Shown in pieces: positions 32,772 to 44,393 of a DNA stretch of 64,000 nt. Within the stretch, counting starts at the first letter, position 1. Each line of letters starts with the position of its first letter. Source of the DNA: Pelodera strongyloides (Eukaryota; Nematoda; Chromadorea; Rhabditida; Rhabditidae); assembly GCA_036852015.1 (NCBI GenBank), contig JAANDG010000056.1, positions 62,001 to 126,000 on the forward strand, read 5' to 3'. The notes under the pieces were generated by a model, which worked only from the letters and a program-made list of their open reading frames with translations, had not been told where the DNA came from and did no database searches. The position numbers and the translations under genes were made by a program.

Positions 32772-35700
32772 ATGCAGTCGGCTTCTATTCATATTTTTGT
32801 ATTATTATTGTTAATACCACTTTGCTATTCGTTAGCCATCGTCAAGGAGAAGCGAAAACATGCGGATACAGCGGTGAGTTCGAGTTCAAGTGATATGGCA
32901 CGTGGTTTGTGAAGCGGATGCTGGACAACTGCATGTCCATGGATTATATTATATGCAAATTGGTTTCCTTGTGCTATCTTTGCATGAAATACATGGGAAT
33001 GTAGTTGTCCAGTATTCGTTTCACAAACGACGTGAAATATATTTCTAATACTGATTAAATAATAGAAATGGACTCGACAACTTGGTTCCAAAATTAGCCT
33101 ACGCAAAACTCTAAAAGTGAAGTAACTGACCGTTTTTGTTTGGTTTAGTTCAGCTACAGTACGACCCAATCACGAGGGAAATTGGCTCGTCTCATTATAG
33201 TTCCTCATCCAATTAGCACTGCCGGCATCCTACTGTTTCCTACTGTAACTGAACAAAACGTAAGCGGTAAGGCTAAACCGGTAGTAGCTCATAAGCGAGC
33301 TATGCGTTTCTCGACTTATTGATAGCAAGGTGGTTGAAAAGCGCGTATTGGTTTCATCATAATTTTTGATATTCTCATTTATAACATGTTAATAGGTATA
33401 TAAATATAAACTATTCATAATAGAGCTTTTAAGTGCACGTTCGCGAACGTGGAAAGCGCGAAATTGTAATTCAAGTGCACGTTCGCGTTCCATGTATAAG
33501 CGGATTTTGAAACTCACTACAGTATGAGCGCAAATAAAAGTCTCATCACGAAGACACAAAATGCACCAATTTTCCGTTGAGTATGTAGGTTTGGACCGGT
33601 TTTGCACCGTGCTATACATGGAATTCGGCGAACGTGCACTTGAATTACACTTTCGCGCTTTCCACGTTCGCGAACGTGCACTTAAAAGCTCTATTACTAT
33701 AGATCCTTCGAAATGTGGTCAAGGAAGCAAATTCACCGGAAAACCGTGCCCTCTCCTGTGATGTGTGCACACTGGCCGTTGATGGAGTTCAGACATTGAT
33801 CAAGCAGAATAAAACTGACGAGGAGATATTCGTATTTATTGAGTGAGTGGGATAGCTTCTGAGTTTTGTGGCCTTACTATCCGGAATTGGTATAAAACTA
33901 CAAACTACAGAGAGTTAGATGTGTATGCGTGTGTGTATCTTTGTGCTAAAATGATTTACCTAAAAGTACTGTATAGACATACCGTTCCAGGCGCTTATGT
34001 ACAAACCTCAAGGTCGAACAACCACACGTGTGCAAGAATATTATTGAAGCATTTGGAGTAAGTTATTAGAGGAAATTTTTGTTTCCGTATTACGGTACTT
34101 ACAACTTACAAGTCATAACAAGGTACGGTACGGTAGATGAACCTTCCGGTTGTTAGGCAACTTTTAGAAGAGATTGACGTTGGGTCGTGATAGCTCGTAA
34201 CCGGAGACGTCTTCGATGGTTGAGCCTAGTGTATTTTGTGTTGTCCGTAAGTGTTTTAATTGCAAGTAATATATACTAATTCGTGGAAGTTTATGTAAAG
34301 ATATAAAAAAAATCTTTCCAGCCTGAGGCCGTATTTGTCCTCACACACGCAGTCGTCACACCGGCTGAGATTTGCGGAGCATTTATTGACAATTGCGGAC
34401 ATTCTCATGATATCAAAAATGTAGGTGAATTGTATTTTTAGGCTGCTGACTTAGAGCTCTTCCAAAATATTAGTTTAGCTGTTTAGCCAACCCAGATTAC
34501 TTCGGAAAACTAGTATACATTGTACAGTACAATACGGAAAACTAGTATACATTGTACAGTACAATATTCATGGCCATAACACTTGTCGATAAGGCACTCT
34601 AAATCAATGATAGTATTAGTTAGAGGTTAGAGGTAATTGATGCGTAATATGTATAAAGTACTAAGTTTAATTGTAAGTGAAATGATTTGCAGGTTATGTG
34701 GAACATTACCATCCCGGACCAGAAACCACCAGTAAAACCATGGCCTAAACCAGAGGTTTGTGATCTTGATACGTGGAGATATGCTAATTTGTAATGTCAT
34801 TGTAGTTGTAATTATTGATGTAATTATTGTAATTATACCTGGTGACGATAACAATATTTGGCACCCTTTAATACTATTCAATTAGGAACAGCGTGAAACA
34901 TAAAGTGAAAGTAAAGAAACGAAACCAAAACAATTATTCTTTCCAAATTTCTTCAAAATGTTCGTACATTGTAGTAGACAATAGACTGTAGTGTAACTAG
35001 GCTGTATGTTTCTTCCAAGAATCACTCTGTCTGAATTCTTATCTAAAATATGAACACGTGTTTGGATACCATAAAAGAATTAAACGAAAACACTTGAAAA
35101 CATGTGCACAACATAAACTTAAAGCGGCATGGCACGTGGTTGTGAAACGAATGCTAACAACTGTATTATGTATTGTATGCAAATTTCTATGAGCCTCTGA
35201 TTCTTTCCGTCGCAGAAAGAATTCAATTTGTATATAACACATGGGAATGCAATTCTCCAATTTACGTTTCAAAACCACTTAAAAAATGTTTGTCCCCTTT
35301 AGGCCGGTAAGCCTACTCTGCGTGTCTTGCACTTGGCTGATTTGCATCTCGACAGAGAATATGAAGTCGGGTCAGAGGCAGACTGTCAGAAGGACACGCC
35401 CTTTGGCACTTATGCACTGTGCTGTAGAAACTATCCACCACAGTATGGTGGAGCGAGACCGAGGATGGATGATGGTTAGTTGATGTTGATATTATGATGA
35501 CGTCAGAAACTGTGCCAGAGGATCGCGAGTTATGTGCGGCACTAACGCGCGAAGCTTCACTCTGACCGCTAGTGAACAGAGAAAGCTGTAAGGATGATAG
35601 AAAAATAAAGTGAAAAAGATAAAGTGAAAAAAAAATAGGTTTGTCTTTTTAAAGCGAAATACCGGCCGGTTTTAGAAACGCATCTTGGACGACTGATTTC

Positions 35701-38700
35701 TTACGTATTTATGCTAAGTTACTCGAATTTAGCTCCATTTTTTATTATGATTTATGTTAATTTTCATAAGCTGTATAAGAATGCTGTTGAACTCGATGTG
35801 TTTCAAAAACCGTCCGGGTTTTCACTTTAAATCAGAATGTAATCTAATCTAGTCCATCATCAACACTCAGATAAGCGTCTCTTCGCCGGCTACTGGGGTT
35901 CTCCCGATGCTCGATGTGACATCCCGTACAGAACTTTTGTAAACGCTATGGATCACATCAGCAAGAGTGATAAGGTAAACTTGTAGTTTTGCGGATAGGA
36001 TACAGTAGTCGAGAAACGACGGTCGCGAAATTGTTCAGTAGTGCAGTAAATGTTCAGTTCAGTTCCTAAAGCCCATTACCACTGAATAAATGATTTAGTA
36101 ACTCGTTTCTGGTATCATATCCGAAATAAGTTTTTCGCGGAACGAGCTCGTAAGGCAGTGAGTGTAGGAAAAATACAATGTTTAGACTTTAGACGTTAGC
36201 TCCGAGAGTAAGGCTTCCAGTTTATGCCTCCTGAGCTCTGAGCTTTGGACTGTCTGTGTCTGTCTTGTAACTGGAAATCAGATCAGAGAGAGGGGAGTCC
36301 CAAATGCTACACCAGAAACATTTTCTGATTTAGTGATATCGTCCCGTGTTGGTTCAAACTTTATAGTCTGAATAGAGACCACTTGCCCCTTTTTTCCTGT
36401 GCAATATATCTAACAAGGGAACTGCCTAGGTTCATATCTGAATTAAGAAAAGTTGTAATGCAAAAGTTGTAGAGAATTAAATTCTATTAAAGATGGCGCA
36501 TTCAAAACGTGCCAGGCGTACTGCCTGGCAAAACGCCTGGCACGTTTTGAATGCGCCATCTTTAATAGAATTTAATTCTCTACAACTTTTGCATTACAAC
36601 TTTTCTTAATTCAGATATGAACCTAGGCAGTTCCCTTGTAAGTGAAAATTGGACTCTGATTTCTGCACCTTCCCTTTTAAAACTTTTCGGGCACTGTCCA
36701 ACGAGAAAGTGCACGCCATCGCCGCGCACAAACAGAGGTTCGGCCACAACGGCGCAAGCGCAGAGCTACCTCCGTGTTCTCTAGGTGCGCCAAACTGTTG
36801 CGCAACACATTTCCGTGCAATTGTCACGCACCCCCGAGCACCTTAGAGGCTGTGCGCCGCGCAGGCAGATCTTCTTTTTGTGCGCGACGATGGCGCCGAG
36901 TTTCAGTGTATATTATCACGTTATCACGTTCCTCATTTCCAGTTTGACTACATCATCGTAACGGGTGACATGGAAGCGCATAACATGTGGGACTACAGTG
37001 AGAAGGCGACCAGATCAAACCTTGATAACATCACCGCTGTCATCAATGAGTACTTCCCCAACACCCCCGTCTACCAGGCAACGGGCAACCACGAGGGCGT
37101 GCCCATGGATGCGTGAGTACTGTAGAATGTAAAAAGAACCATAGCAAAATCATAGAAAAGCGCGGCGGCGTATTGTAGAAAAAAGAAACATGTGCCTCTA
37201 ACACCCACTAAAACAGCTGAAAAACGGCGCAGTCCAGAATCCGAATTCACCAACACACATAGAGCACTCCGTAGGCTCACGAGCGCTCTGAATCTCTTGT
37301 GCTCTCGCACTCTCTATGCACTCGTTTGCTCCCTGGGGTGGCCAGGGAGGGCTCCCTGCGCGTTGGTGAATGCGGCCTCAGCTGCAAAACACTGAACTGG
37401 CTTGTAGAATTTAGGTGCAAGTGTTTAACAGGGAAACATTCCTACTAAGAAATACAAAGGTCTAAATTTGCCGAATTTTCATATAACCAAGATGTGCTAT
37501 TATAGGCCAGAATATGGTAATTTTTATAATCAATCTATGTGACCGTTATCTATTTTATTAAAAATAGTTTTTCCTTCAGTATGGGACCACACACGATGCC
37601 AGAATATGAGACCCGGGGACCGCAATGGCTCTACTCGAATTTTGCGAAGAACTGGGCCAAATGGCTACCATCAAGTGCTGTTCCCGATATTCAATAGTGG
37701 GTTTTATTATGCTAATTTTTAGGTATATATTTTTAGCGCCTTGTAAAGGAGTGAGAAACTTGTCCGAGTAAAAATTGCTGTAAGCGTCGTGTTACACACA
37801 TAATGTTTAATAATGATTTTGATGTCCGCAAAAATGTTATGTTATCGTAACCTAGTATTTGATATGCATTGTTCATGGGACTTCCAATTTGCTATCAGAA
37901 TATGCAGTTTTAGTTTTACATCGCAGTGTACCGTCCCATGGTTGTTTCTTAAACTGGTCGACAAAATTAAAGTAATGAACTTGTCATTTAGCCGAGCGAG
38001 TTATGCAACGCGGCCGTATCCCGGGCTCAAGCTCATCTCTCTCAACAACATTTACTGCTCGGAGTGGAATTTGTGAGCAGTTTTACTTTCTTATTTACTT
38101 TTAATGTTGATGGGGTCGAAAATCGTTTTTTTTTAGCTACTATGTCTCTAAATTGAACTTGAATACTACTATCTAACCGATGATTTGTGTTTTTCATTTC
38201 CAACGCGAAACTTAGATGCGTGCGCGGCCGGCATATGGTCGGTGCGCGGCCCACAAAAAAATGGATGGGCCCACACACAGCGGCCCACCCATTTCGGGCG
38301 CAGTGTAGGCCGCGCACCGGCCAAGTTTCCTCAGTGTTCTGTTCTGTAATTGAACTGTAACTCCGAGTTGTGCATCACAGCGCCAAGCCATTGCCAAAAT
38401 TTTATACGTTTCATGACTATAATTTATGGTTTTACAAACAATCACATTGTTGGGTAGAATGAAGAACACGATTTATTTATTCGGACAATAAATGTTAAGA
38501 AATATGCGAAACTTGTTGAAATGTCAATCGACAATCTGAAGGAAATCAATAAAAAAAATCAATAAAACAATATTGATTTCAGCTATTTGTACCTGAATCA
38601 AGTCGACCCTGACGGTACACTCCAGTGGTTGATTGAGCAATTGCTGGACTCGGAGAGTAGAGGAGAAAAGGTAAAGGTCTTGGTGATAATTAGATCATAT

Positions 38701-40562
38701 CAAGCTGTCTATATGATAATTAGCGTACTGTAGTTTTGTAAATAATTAGCATAACGTGCTTTGTACGGTTGTGAAGCACTTCCGTTAGTCGGTGTGATCT
38801 TGATTTATTACCGTACATAATTGCCGAAACCACAGAAACCAAATGGTTCTTGCTGAAAAAACATTTGGTGAATGGTTCGTGACTGGTTTGCGACCATTTG
38901 GTGACCAGTTTATGACGGTTTTCGATGAAACTTGGTCACCACATGGTCGCGAAGTGGGCTGGCCCACGAAAAAACCAGTGACACGTCACCAAATGTGTTC
39001 ACCCATTTCCTATGTATTTCCTTTCTAACATTGATTTTTGTAGGTCCATATTATTGGTCATATCCCACCTGGAGATAACTATTGCCTGAAGGGTTGGTCG
39101 TGGAATTTCTATAACATTATTAATCGGTGGGTTATCTTGTCTTAGTATTAAAGTAATGATTATGCTGATTTTCTTACTTACTTGGGGCCTATATGTACAA
39201 ACTAACGTGGCATACCTCTCAATCAACGGATTTGTTTAGATTCGAAAGCACTGTGATCGCTCAGTTCTACGCCCATACGCACACGGACAGTTTTGAGGTG
39301 TGATTTTACTTTGTAGTTTTTAGGTCTTAAAAATTACTGGCAAAGTTCCTTAGCTTATGACAAGGTATTTCATGGGAATATACGTAGCAAACAAAACTAG
39401 GGATGACCCGTTGCGGTTTGTGGATTTTGTTTCAATTTTATTGCGGTTTGCAGTAACTGAGATATGAAAAAGCTTGAAATTTGCATAATCATCAGCTGTT
39501 CTCCAGATGTACTATGAAGATGGTAATCCGGAAGGTCGCCCGACTGCATTCTCCTTCGTTGCGCCTTCACTTACCACTTATTCATTCCAAAACCCCGCCT
39601 ACCGAGTGTATACGGTTGATGGATCGTACTCGGGAAGCTCATTTGTGAGTTATTGAGCTGGTTTCTAGTTTTAATTAGCATACGAAGCTGTTAGATCACG
39701 TATCGAAAAATTGTATTGTAGGATTGGCCAATTTTCTGTCGTTGATAGAGAGAGAAGGAGAAAGAGAGATCGAAGGAGGAGAATAGAGCGAAAACGCGAA
39801 ACTTTGACAGGTGCGCGGCCTACAAAAAAACGGGTGGGCCCAGGCATGGCAGCCCACCCATTTCGGACCGCCTACACCACGCCATTTATGAGCGAGGTGT
39901 TGGCGGGGTGTAGGCGGCCCACTTTTTTTGGGGCCCAGTGTAGGCCGCACACCGGTCAAGTTTCCCCAGTGGAGAGGTAGAGGTGGAACTTGGTAACATT
40001 GCTACAGTATGCATAAAGTGCGAACTCTTTTAGACTGTCCTCAACGCTGAAACCTACTATACTGATCTGTCGGTGACAAGCGAGAGCAATCCACCACAAT
40101 GGAAGTTGGAATACGACTTGAAGGTGAACATGAATACTTTTTGATGAATATAAAAATCAGTCACGAATTATCAGTTACGACTTGGTGCGTAATATCGTAT
40201 ACACACCGTCAATTGCCTCATGCGTATCGGTGTGTGCCATATAGACGCTGTTCGTAGGCCGTATGTACGAAGAGCAGCCGAGTGCACAGGTGCCGTTGAA
40301 CTCCGCGAGCCAATCTCGTTTGTGCCGTTGTGTAGCCGCGCGTGTCGTTCTATTCGAGAGATTGTGAACCAAATACCTTTACAACCTCGCTCTTATTCAC
40401 TGTTATTTAATTAATTTTTTAATTTCAGAAGGAGTACAGTATGACGGACTTGTCGCCTGCGTCATTCAACACTCTGATTGGAAGACTGAATACTGACAAC
40501 GAGCTGTTCAAGAAGTACCTGTTGTAAGTTGCTTTTACTTATTGTTAGAGAATGAGCGAGAG

Positions 40563-40618
<56 letters not shown>

Positions 40619-41047
40619 GAGAAGGAGTGAGACAGAGACAGAGAGATAGATAGGGATGAAACGAAGAGAGGAAGAGAATAGAGAGCGCAAAGGAGGTTAC
40701 GATTATTTGACTTGGAGATCGTCTATTTATGTTAAAGCGAAATATCGGCCGGATTTTGAAACGCATTGTGGGCAACTGAATTCCTACGCGTTTATGCTAA
40801 GTTTCTCGAATACAGCTCGATTTTTTATTCTAATTTATGTTCATTTGCGTAAGCTGCGTAAGAATGCTGGTGAACACGACGTGTTTCAAAAACCGTCTGG
40901 TATTTCGCTTTAACTATTTCCAGTTACTACAAAAGAAGCACCACCGAAGCCAAGTGCGCCAATGAACCGTCATGTAAAAAGGGCAAATTATGTGACCTGA
41001 GAGTTGCACGCAGTCAAGATACCGACAATTTATGCAAAGGTCTATAA
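32772..41047 (+). CDS. asm: Secreted acid sphingomyelinase
   Basis: Zinc-dependent phosphodiesterase that cleaves sphingomyelin to ceramide and phosphocholine in lysosomes or outside the cell. Exons: 32772-32873, 33703-33842, 33991-34057, 34322-34420, 34693-34755, 35303-35474, 35871-35974, 36943-37112, 37580-37696, 37992-38072, 38583-38670, 39044-39126, 39240-39297, 39507-39644, 40034-40123, 40429-40523, 40924-41047. Phases agree; 596 residues. The signal peptide ([20 protein letters not shown]) is followed by a saposin B domain (residues about 35-135, [37 protein letters not shown]). A proline-rich linker leads to the metallophosphoesterase: LADLHLD (about 168-173), VTGDME (about 258), ATGNHE (about 297), GHIPPGDNY (about 406) and AHTHTD (about 441), the expected metal ligands. 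The C-terminal Cys-rich region ([13 protein letters not shown]) fits the family. C. elegans has several asm paralogues; which one this matches is not clear. Confidence 0.97.
32893..33046. repeat. Inverted-repeat element, family K (GGCACGTGGTTTGTGAAACG type), copy 1
   Basis: Left ATATGGCACGTGGTTTGTGA and right GTTTCACAAACGACGTG, with GGACAACTGCATGTCC mirrored by GGGAATGTAGTTGTCC. It is related to 35118-35283 and more loosely to 43925-44155 and 47831-48006. It lies in the first sphingomyelinase intron. Confidence 0.75.
33418..33696. mobile_element. Inverted-repeat element, family D, copy 2
   Basis: About 279 bp bounded by TAATAGAGCTTTTAAGTGCA and its inverse TGCACTTAAAAGCTCTATTA, with TTCGCGAACGTGGAAAGCGC in the arms. 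It ends 6 bp before the saposin-domain exon (33703), so the polypyrimidine and branch-point region of that acceptor must lie in the element. Confidence 0.9.
35118..35283. repeat. Inverted-repeat element, family K, copy 2
   Basis: TTAAAGCGGCATGGCACGTGG left and ACGTTTCAAAACCACTTAAA right; the ends carry TTAA. An inner hairpin (GATTCTTTCCGTCGCAGAAAG) is visible. It lies in the sphingomyelinase intron, 20 bp upstream of the exon at 35303. Confidence 0.75.
35649..35830. mobile_element. TTAA-flanked MITE (family A, copy 12)
   Basis: TTAAAGCGAAATACCGGCCGG left and CCGTCCGGGTTTTCACTTTAA right, in the sphingomyelinase intron and 40 bp upstream of the exon starting at 35871. Confidence 0.88.
36413..36639. 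repeat. Perfect 106-bp inverted repeat with 15-bp spacer
   Basis: The arms at 36413-36518 and 36534-36639 are exact reverse complements in my base-by-base reading. The outer ends are ACAAGGGAACTGCCTAGG / CCTAGGCAGTTCCCTTGT. The spacer TACTGCCTGGCAAAA itself repeats part of the inner arm. It lies in the sphingomyelinase intron between exons ending 35974 and starting 36943. Confidence 0.95.
37240..37379. mobile_element. Hairpin MITE (family B, copy 3)
   Basis: Left CCGAATTCACCAACAC and right CGTTGGTGAATGCGGCCTC. The interior CGAGCGCTCTGAATC is inverted relative to the copy at 12818. It lies in a sphingomyelinase intron. Confidence 0.88.
38215..38335. repeat. GC-rich dispersed repeat, family E, copy 1
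   Basis: Contains GTGCGCGGCCCACAAAAAAA, GGCCCACCCATTTCGG, GTGTAGGCCGCGCACCGGCC and AAGTTTCCTCAGTG. The same ordered blocks occur at 39806-39973. Sphingomyelinase intron. Confidence 0.8.
38820..38998. repeat. Inverted-repeat element, family C (ACCAAATGGT / GTGACC), copy 2
   Basis: Reverse complement of 5140-5284. Shared blocks are CGAAACCACAGAAACC, GACGGTTTTCGATGAAACTTG and GGCCCACGAAAAAACCAGTG. A third, more diverged copy is at 46905-47035. Sphingomyelinase intron. Confidence 0.8.
39806..39973. repeat. GC-rich dispersed repeat, family E, copy 2
   Basis: GGTGCGCGGCCTACAAAAAA, GCCCACCCATTTCGGACC, GTGTAGGCCGCACACCGGTC and AAGTTTCCCCAGTG, in the same order as the copy at 38215 but with an extra segment. 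Sphingomyelinase intron. Confidence 0.8.
40556..40655. repeat. GA-rich microsatellite
   Basis: Nearly continuous GA repeats following the sphingomyelinase exon ending at 40523. Confidence 0.9.
40732..40913. mobile_element. TTAA-flanked MITE (family A, copy 13)
   Basis: TTAAAGCGAAATATCGGCCGG left and CCGTCTGGTATTTCGCTTTAA right. It ends 10 bp before the last exon of the sphingomyelinase gene (40924), so its terminal pyrimidines form part of the acceptor region. Confidence 0.9.
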
Positions 41048-41076
41048 ACTTTCTGAGTGTGGCATGAGTTGATACT

Positions 41077-41082
41077 AATAAA
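41077..41082 (+). terminator. Poly(A) signal of sphingomyelinase gene
   Basis: AATAAA in GATACTAATAAAGCG, 29 bp after the stop codon, giving a very short 3' UTR. Confidence 0.75.
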
Positions 41083-41246
41083 GCGTTTTTGATACTAAAC
41101 AGAGTATGTTTATTTATTCGGTTATTTGTTCTTGAAACAGTGTTCCGTTTGTGTGCCTTGGTCGCAGGTTTCGACGCCGGATTTCAGATGAGTTTTCAAG
41201 CGATATAGCACGTTGTTTGTGGACATGTGCTTAGCTTTTGTATTCC

Positions 41247-41415
41247 AAAGCGAAATACCGGCCGGTTTTTGAAACACATCGAGTTGACAAGCATTCTTAT
41301 GCTACTTATGCAAATGAATATAAATTAGGATAAAAATTCGAGTAATTTAGCATAACTACGTTGAAATTCAGTTGTCCACGATGCGTTTCAAAAACCGGCC
41401 ATTATTTCTCTTTAA
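41247..41415. mobile_element. Family A MITE (copy 14)
   Basis: AAAGCGAAATACCGGCCGG left and CCGGCCATTATTTCTCTTTAA right, downstream of the sphingomyelinase poly(A) signal. The left TTAA is lost (TTCCAAAG). Confidence 0.88.
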
Positions 41416-41681
41416 TAAGTTCCACTAATCATTTTTGCCCGCTTGTCCGCGAGGAACAGTTGCTTTCAATTTTGAGTGAATTTTGAGTGATGTATTTTGA
41501 TGCATGTGAGTGCTTGTCATGCTTTCCTCTATTGTTTTATTTGGCATCCAGATGTTTGCCCGAGTTTTGTGGTTTTTGACGAGGCGCTTTTAACTCTTAA
41601 CCTCGAGTAGTGTGTTTTCCCACTTGTATGTTTATTTACACAGAACAGAACACGGGAGAATATGTAGTTGAATGGAAAAGC

Positions 41682-41760
41682 CGAAGCCTAAGCGTAAGCC
41701 CTAGCCTAAGCCTAAGACATAGCCTAAGTCTTGTGGTTAGCTTAGGCCCTATGAGCCTAA
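41682..41760. repeat. Interstitial degenerate telomeric repeat (TTAGGC)n
   Basis: Reads AAGCCTAAGCGTAAGCCCTAGCCTAAGCCTAAG and so on, about 12 imperfect copies of GCCTAA, then an inverted stretch TTAGCTTAGGCCC. Smaller patches are at 43272-43322 (CTTAGGCTTAGGCTTAG), 45069-45104 and 53998-54018. Confidence 0.85.
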
Positions 41761-42144
41761 CAATAAGTTTGATCATTTTGATTTTACTTTTATATTGGTG
41801 TTTCGCGTATCGTGCATGAGTTTTTGTCTGGTGGGTGCAATTTCTGACATTATAAAAGTTTTCATTTGGATGACAGTCAGCGTTAATTTATTCCCTATAA
41901 TAGTTTATATATATATTTGCAGATAATAATATGTAACTGGGACAATTGAATGTTGAGAATATTAATCATTTTGATGAAACAACCGCATTTTGGACTTCAA
42001 TTTATATGAGACCAGTGTATTTTATACACTCTTATGTCATACAGTGACCCCCTTGGCCGGAGTTATAAAATACACATTTAACTTCTTTCTGCAGTTTTTT
42101 GCGTATTTAGTAGGACATTATGGTCTAGAATTTAGTATATTCTT

Positions 42145-42262
42145 TAAAGTAGTAGTGTGCCGCACTTTGCGAAATTTGCATATGATGGGCAAATCCTATG
42201 TATCCTATGCCAACTTGGTGCCAGAAGCTTGCCGTATCACATGCAAATTTCCCAAAGTAGGT
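42145..42262. repeat. Inverted-repeat element, family J, copy 3
   Basis: TTTAAAGTAGTAGTGTGCCG left, with GCGAAATTTGCATATGATGG mirrored by ACATGCAAATTTCCCAAAG. It shares GCAAATCCTATGTATCCTAT with the palindrome at 27464. Confidence 0.65.
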
Positions 42263-42367
42263 ACAGTACGGGATTTTACTCGTGTACATGTTTAGAGGAA
42301 TGTTTAGAGATATTATTCTTATTAGTATAACACGTTTCTTTGTAGGTAAAAGGTGTGAACCTAAATT

Positions 42368-44354
42368 ATGTTGTCTAAGACGGGTTTACACTTTTTACTC
42401 GCGATATTCCTACCATTGATACACAACGCCGTTTGCAGTGATCCCCCAGTGATTGAGACGAAATACGGCAAGGTAGGATTGAATTCGTTTTCAAAGCGAC
42501 ATGACACGCGGTTTTGAAACGTATTGTCGAACAGTATTATCACTAACCTTCTAACCAATGCTGAATCTACCTTTTTATGATTGACATTTTTTGTTAGAGG
42601 AAGATTTTTCAATAATTTCATGCCACTGTGTGCTACGAACAACTGTTCTTTATGCGCGAAAATCACTAAAAATTTGGCAAAATAAAATTAGGATATATGA
42701 ATTAGTAGATCACACAGAAGTGAAAATTTGATATTTTTCCAGGTCGAAGGTTTCGAATACCAAGTACCTAACGGTACCGCAGTTAATGTTTTCCTCGGCA
42801 TCAGATACGCGACCAATGAAAGATTTGAGGTGTGGTTGGAGTTTTTTTTTTCAAATAATTCGTTAATTATGTCCAAAGTCAAAACCAACGAAAACAATTC
42901 CACATGCAAATTGTGTTACAAAATACACATCATAAATAAAAGCTCTAATAACTAAACGTTTGGGTGGTCTGTCTCCTTTTCGGAAATGCCCCGCGATACC
43001 GCCATAATGTCGCCGCACACCTATTATGCGCCAAAAGGCCACAGCGCATGCGCAGAGTTTCCTTGGTGTTTGCAACTAACGTTCACCTATAGACAATGGT
43101 ATATATCTTATTAGCAATTAACACATCGTAGTATTGTATTTTGCAGAAGCCTGTACAAGTCAACGGCTGGGACGATGTTCTGAAAGCCAAAGAGTTTGGA
43201 AAACGATGCCACAATTGGATTTCGTAAGGATTTCTATTATTTTTTTCTCTATTGCCGTAGCCGTAGTATATTGCTTATTCTTAGCCTTAGGCTTAGGCTT
43301 AGACTTAGCCATAAGTTTAGGCATCGAGATCAGTTTATTATTTGCAGAGCATACGAGAACATGAGCGGGTGGATCACTCCGGATGTAGTTGACGAAGACT
43401 GTCTCAATATGAATATCATTGCTCCAAAAGATGTTGTAAGTTGTTGTCACACTGATATTTGCTGATCTATTTAGAGTTTAATTCGAAAAAGTTTCGGTTG
43501 ACACATCGAAAATGATTATGTTAGGTTTTTCTTCTTGGGAACAAAAGAAAGAGGACAGAAGGTTTAGAATAACTCTAAACTGAGAACTAAACGAAAGCTG
43601 CTAATAGCTAAAAGAGAATAGTCATGTCCTCCGACGGAGAATCGGATGAAATAAAAAATAGGGGGTTATGTCTATCTCTGTCTCTGTCTCTCTCTCTCTC
43701 TCTGTCTGTCTCTCTCTCTTACCTGGAATGAGCATGACCTTTTATTATATTAAACATCAATAATTACAGAAAGAGAAAGCACCTGTCCTATTCTTTATCA
43801 ACTGTGGTGGATTTGAATTCGGAGATGGGCCCATGTTTGGTTATAAAAGGTTGGCCGAACAAATTGTGAGTCAAGGCATCGTCGTGGTCACTTTCAACTA
43901 CCGGCTCGGGATCTATGGTAAGCCGTAAAGTGGTAGGACATGTGGCTTGTAAAAAATTTCACGTAACACCACTTCCGGATTGACAACCGGAATGTATTCT
44001 AGATCATTCTTTCGGAACGTATGCTGAACAATTGCATCTTGTCTGTACTTTTGTTTCATTCCATTATGTGACTGAACTACTAAGAAGGACACAGAAATTT
44101 GCATATAGTTCAGGGAAACGCTATGCTTTACAAATCACGTGTCATACAGCTTTATATCATCCTTCTTAATATAATCAGGTCTCAGGTGAACGTCTCTGGA
44201 TGAAAAGTACCTTCCCGGAAACCTTGGCCTTTGGGACGTAAAGACGGCGCTCGAGTTTACCAGACAGGTAAGTGATGAGCAGTTTTGAACGTAAAAGTTA
44301 AGGTGATAATGCTGGCGTGGAAGGGAGAGAGGGAGATAGAGAGAGAGAGTATGT

Positions 44355-44393
<39 letters not shown>

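Larger units (their letters stand above)
41048..42367. other. Intergenic region between sphingomyelinase and carboxylesterase genes
   Basis: Contains the sphingomyelinase poly(A) signal (41077), the MITE at 41247-41415, degenerate TTAGGC-type telomeric repeats (41682-41760) and a family J element near 42145-42262. No additional gene is seen. Confidence 0.55.
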
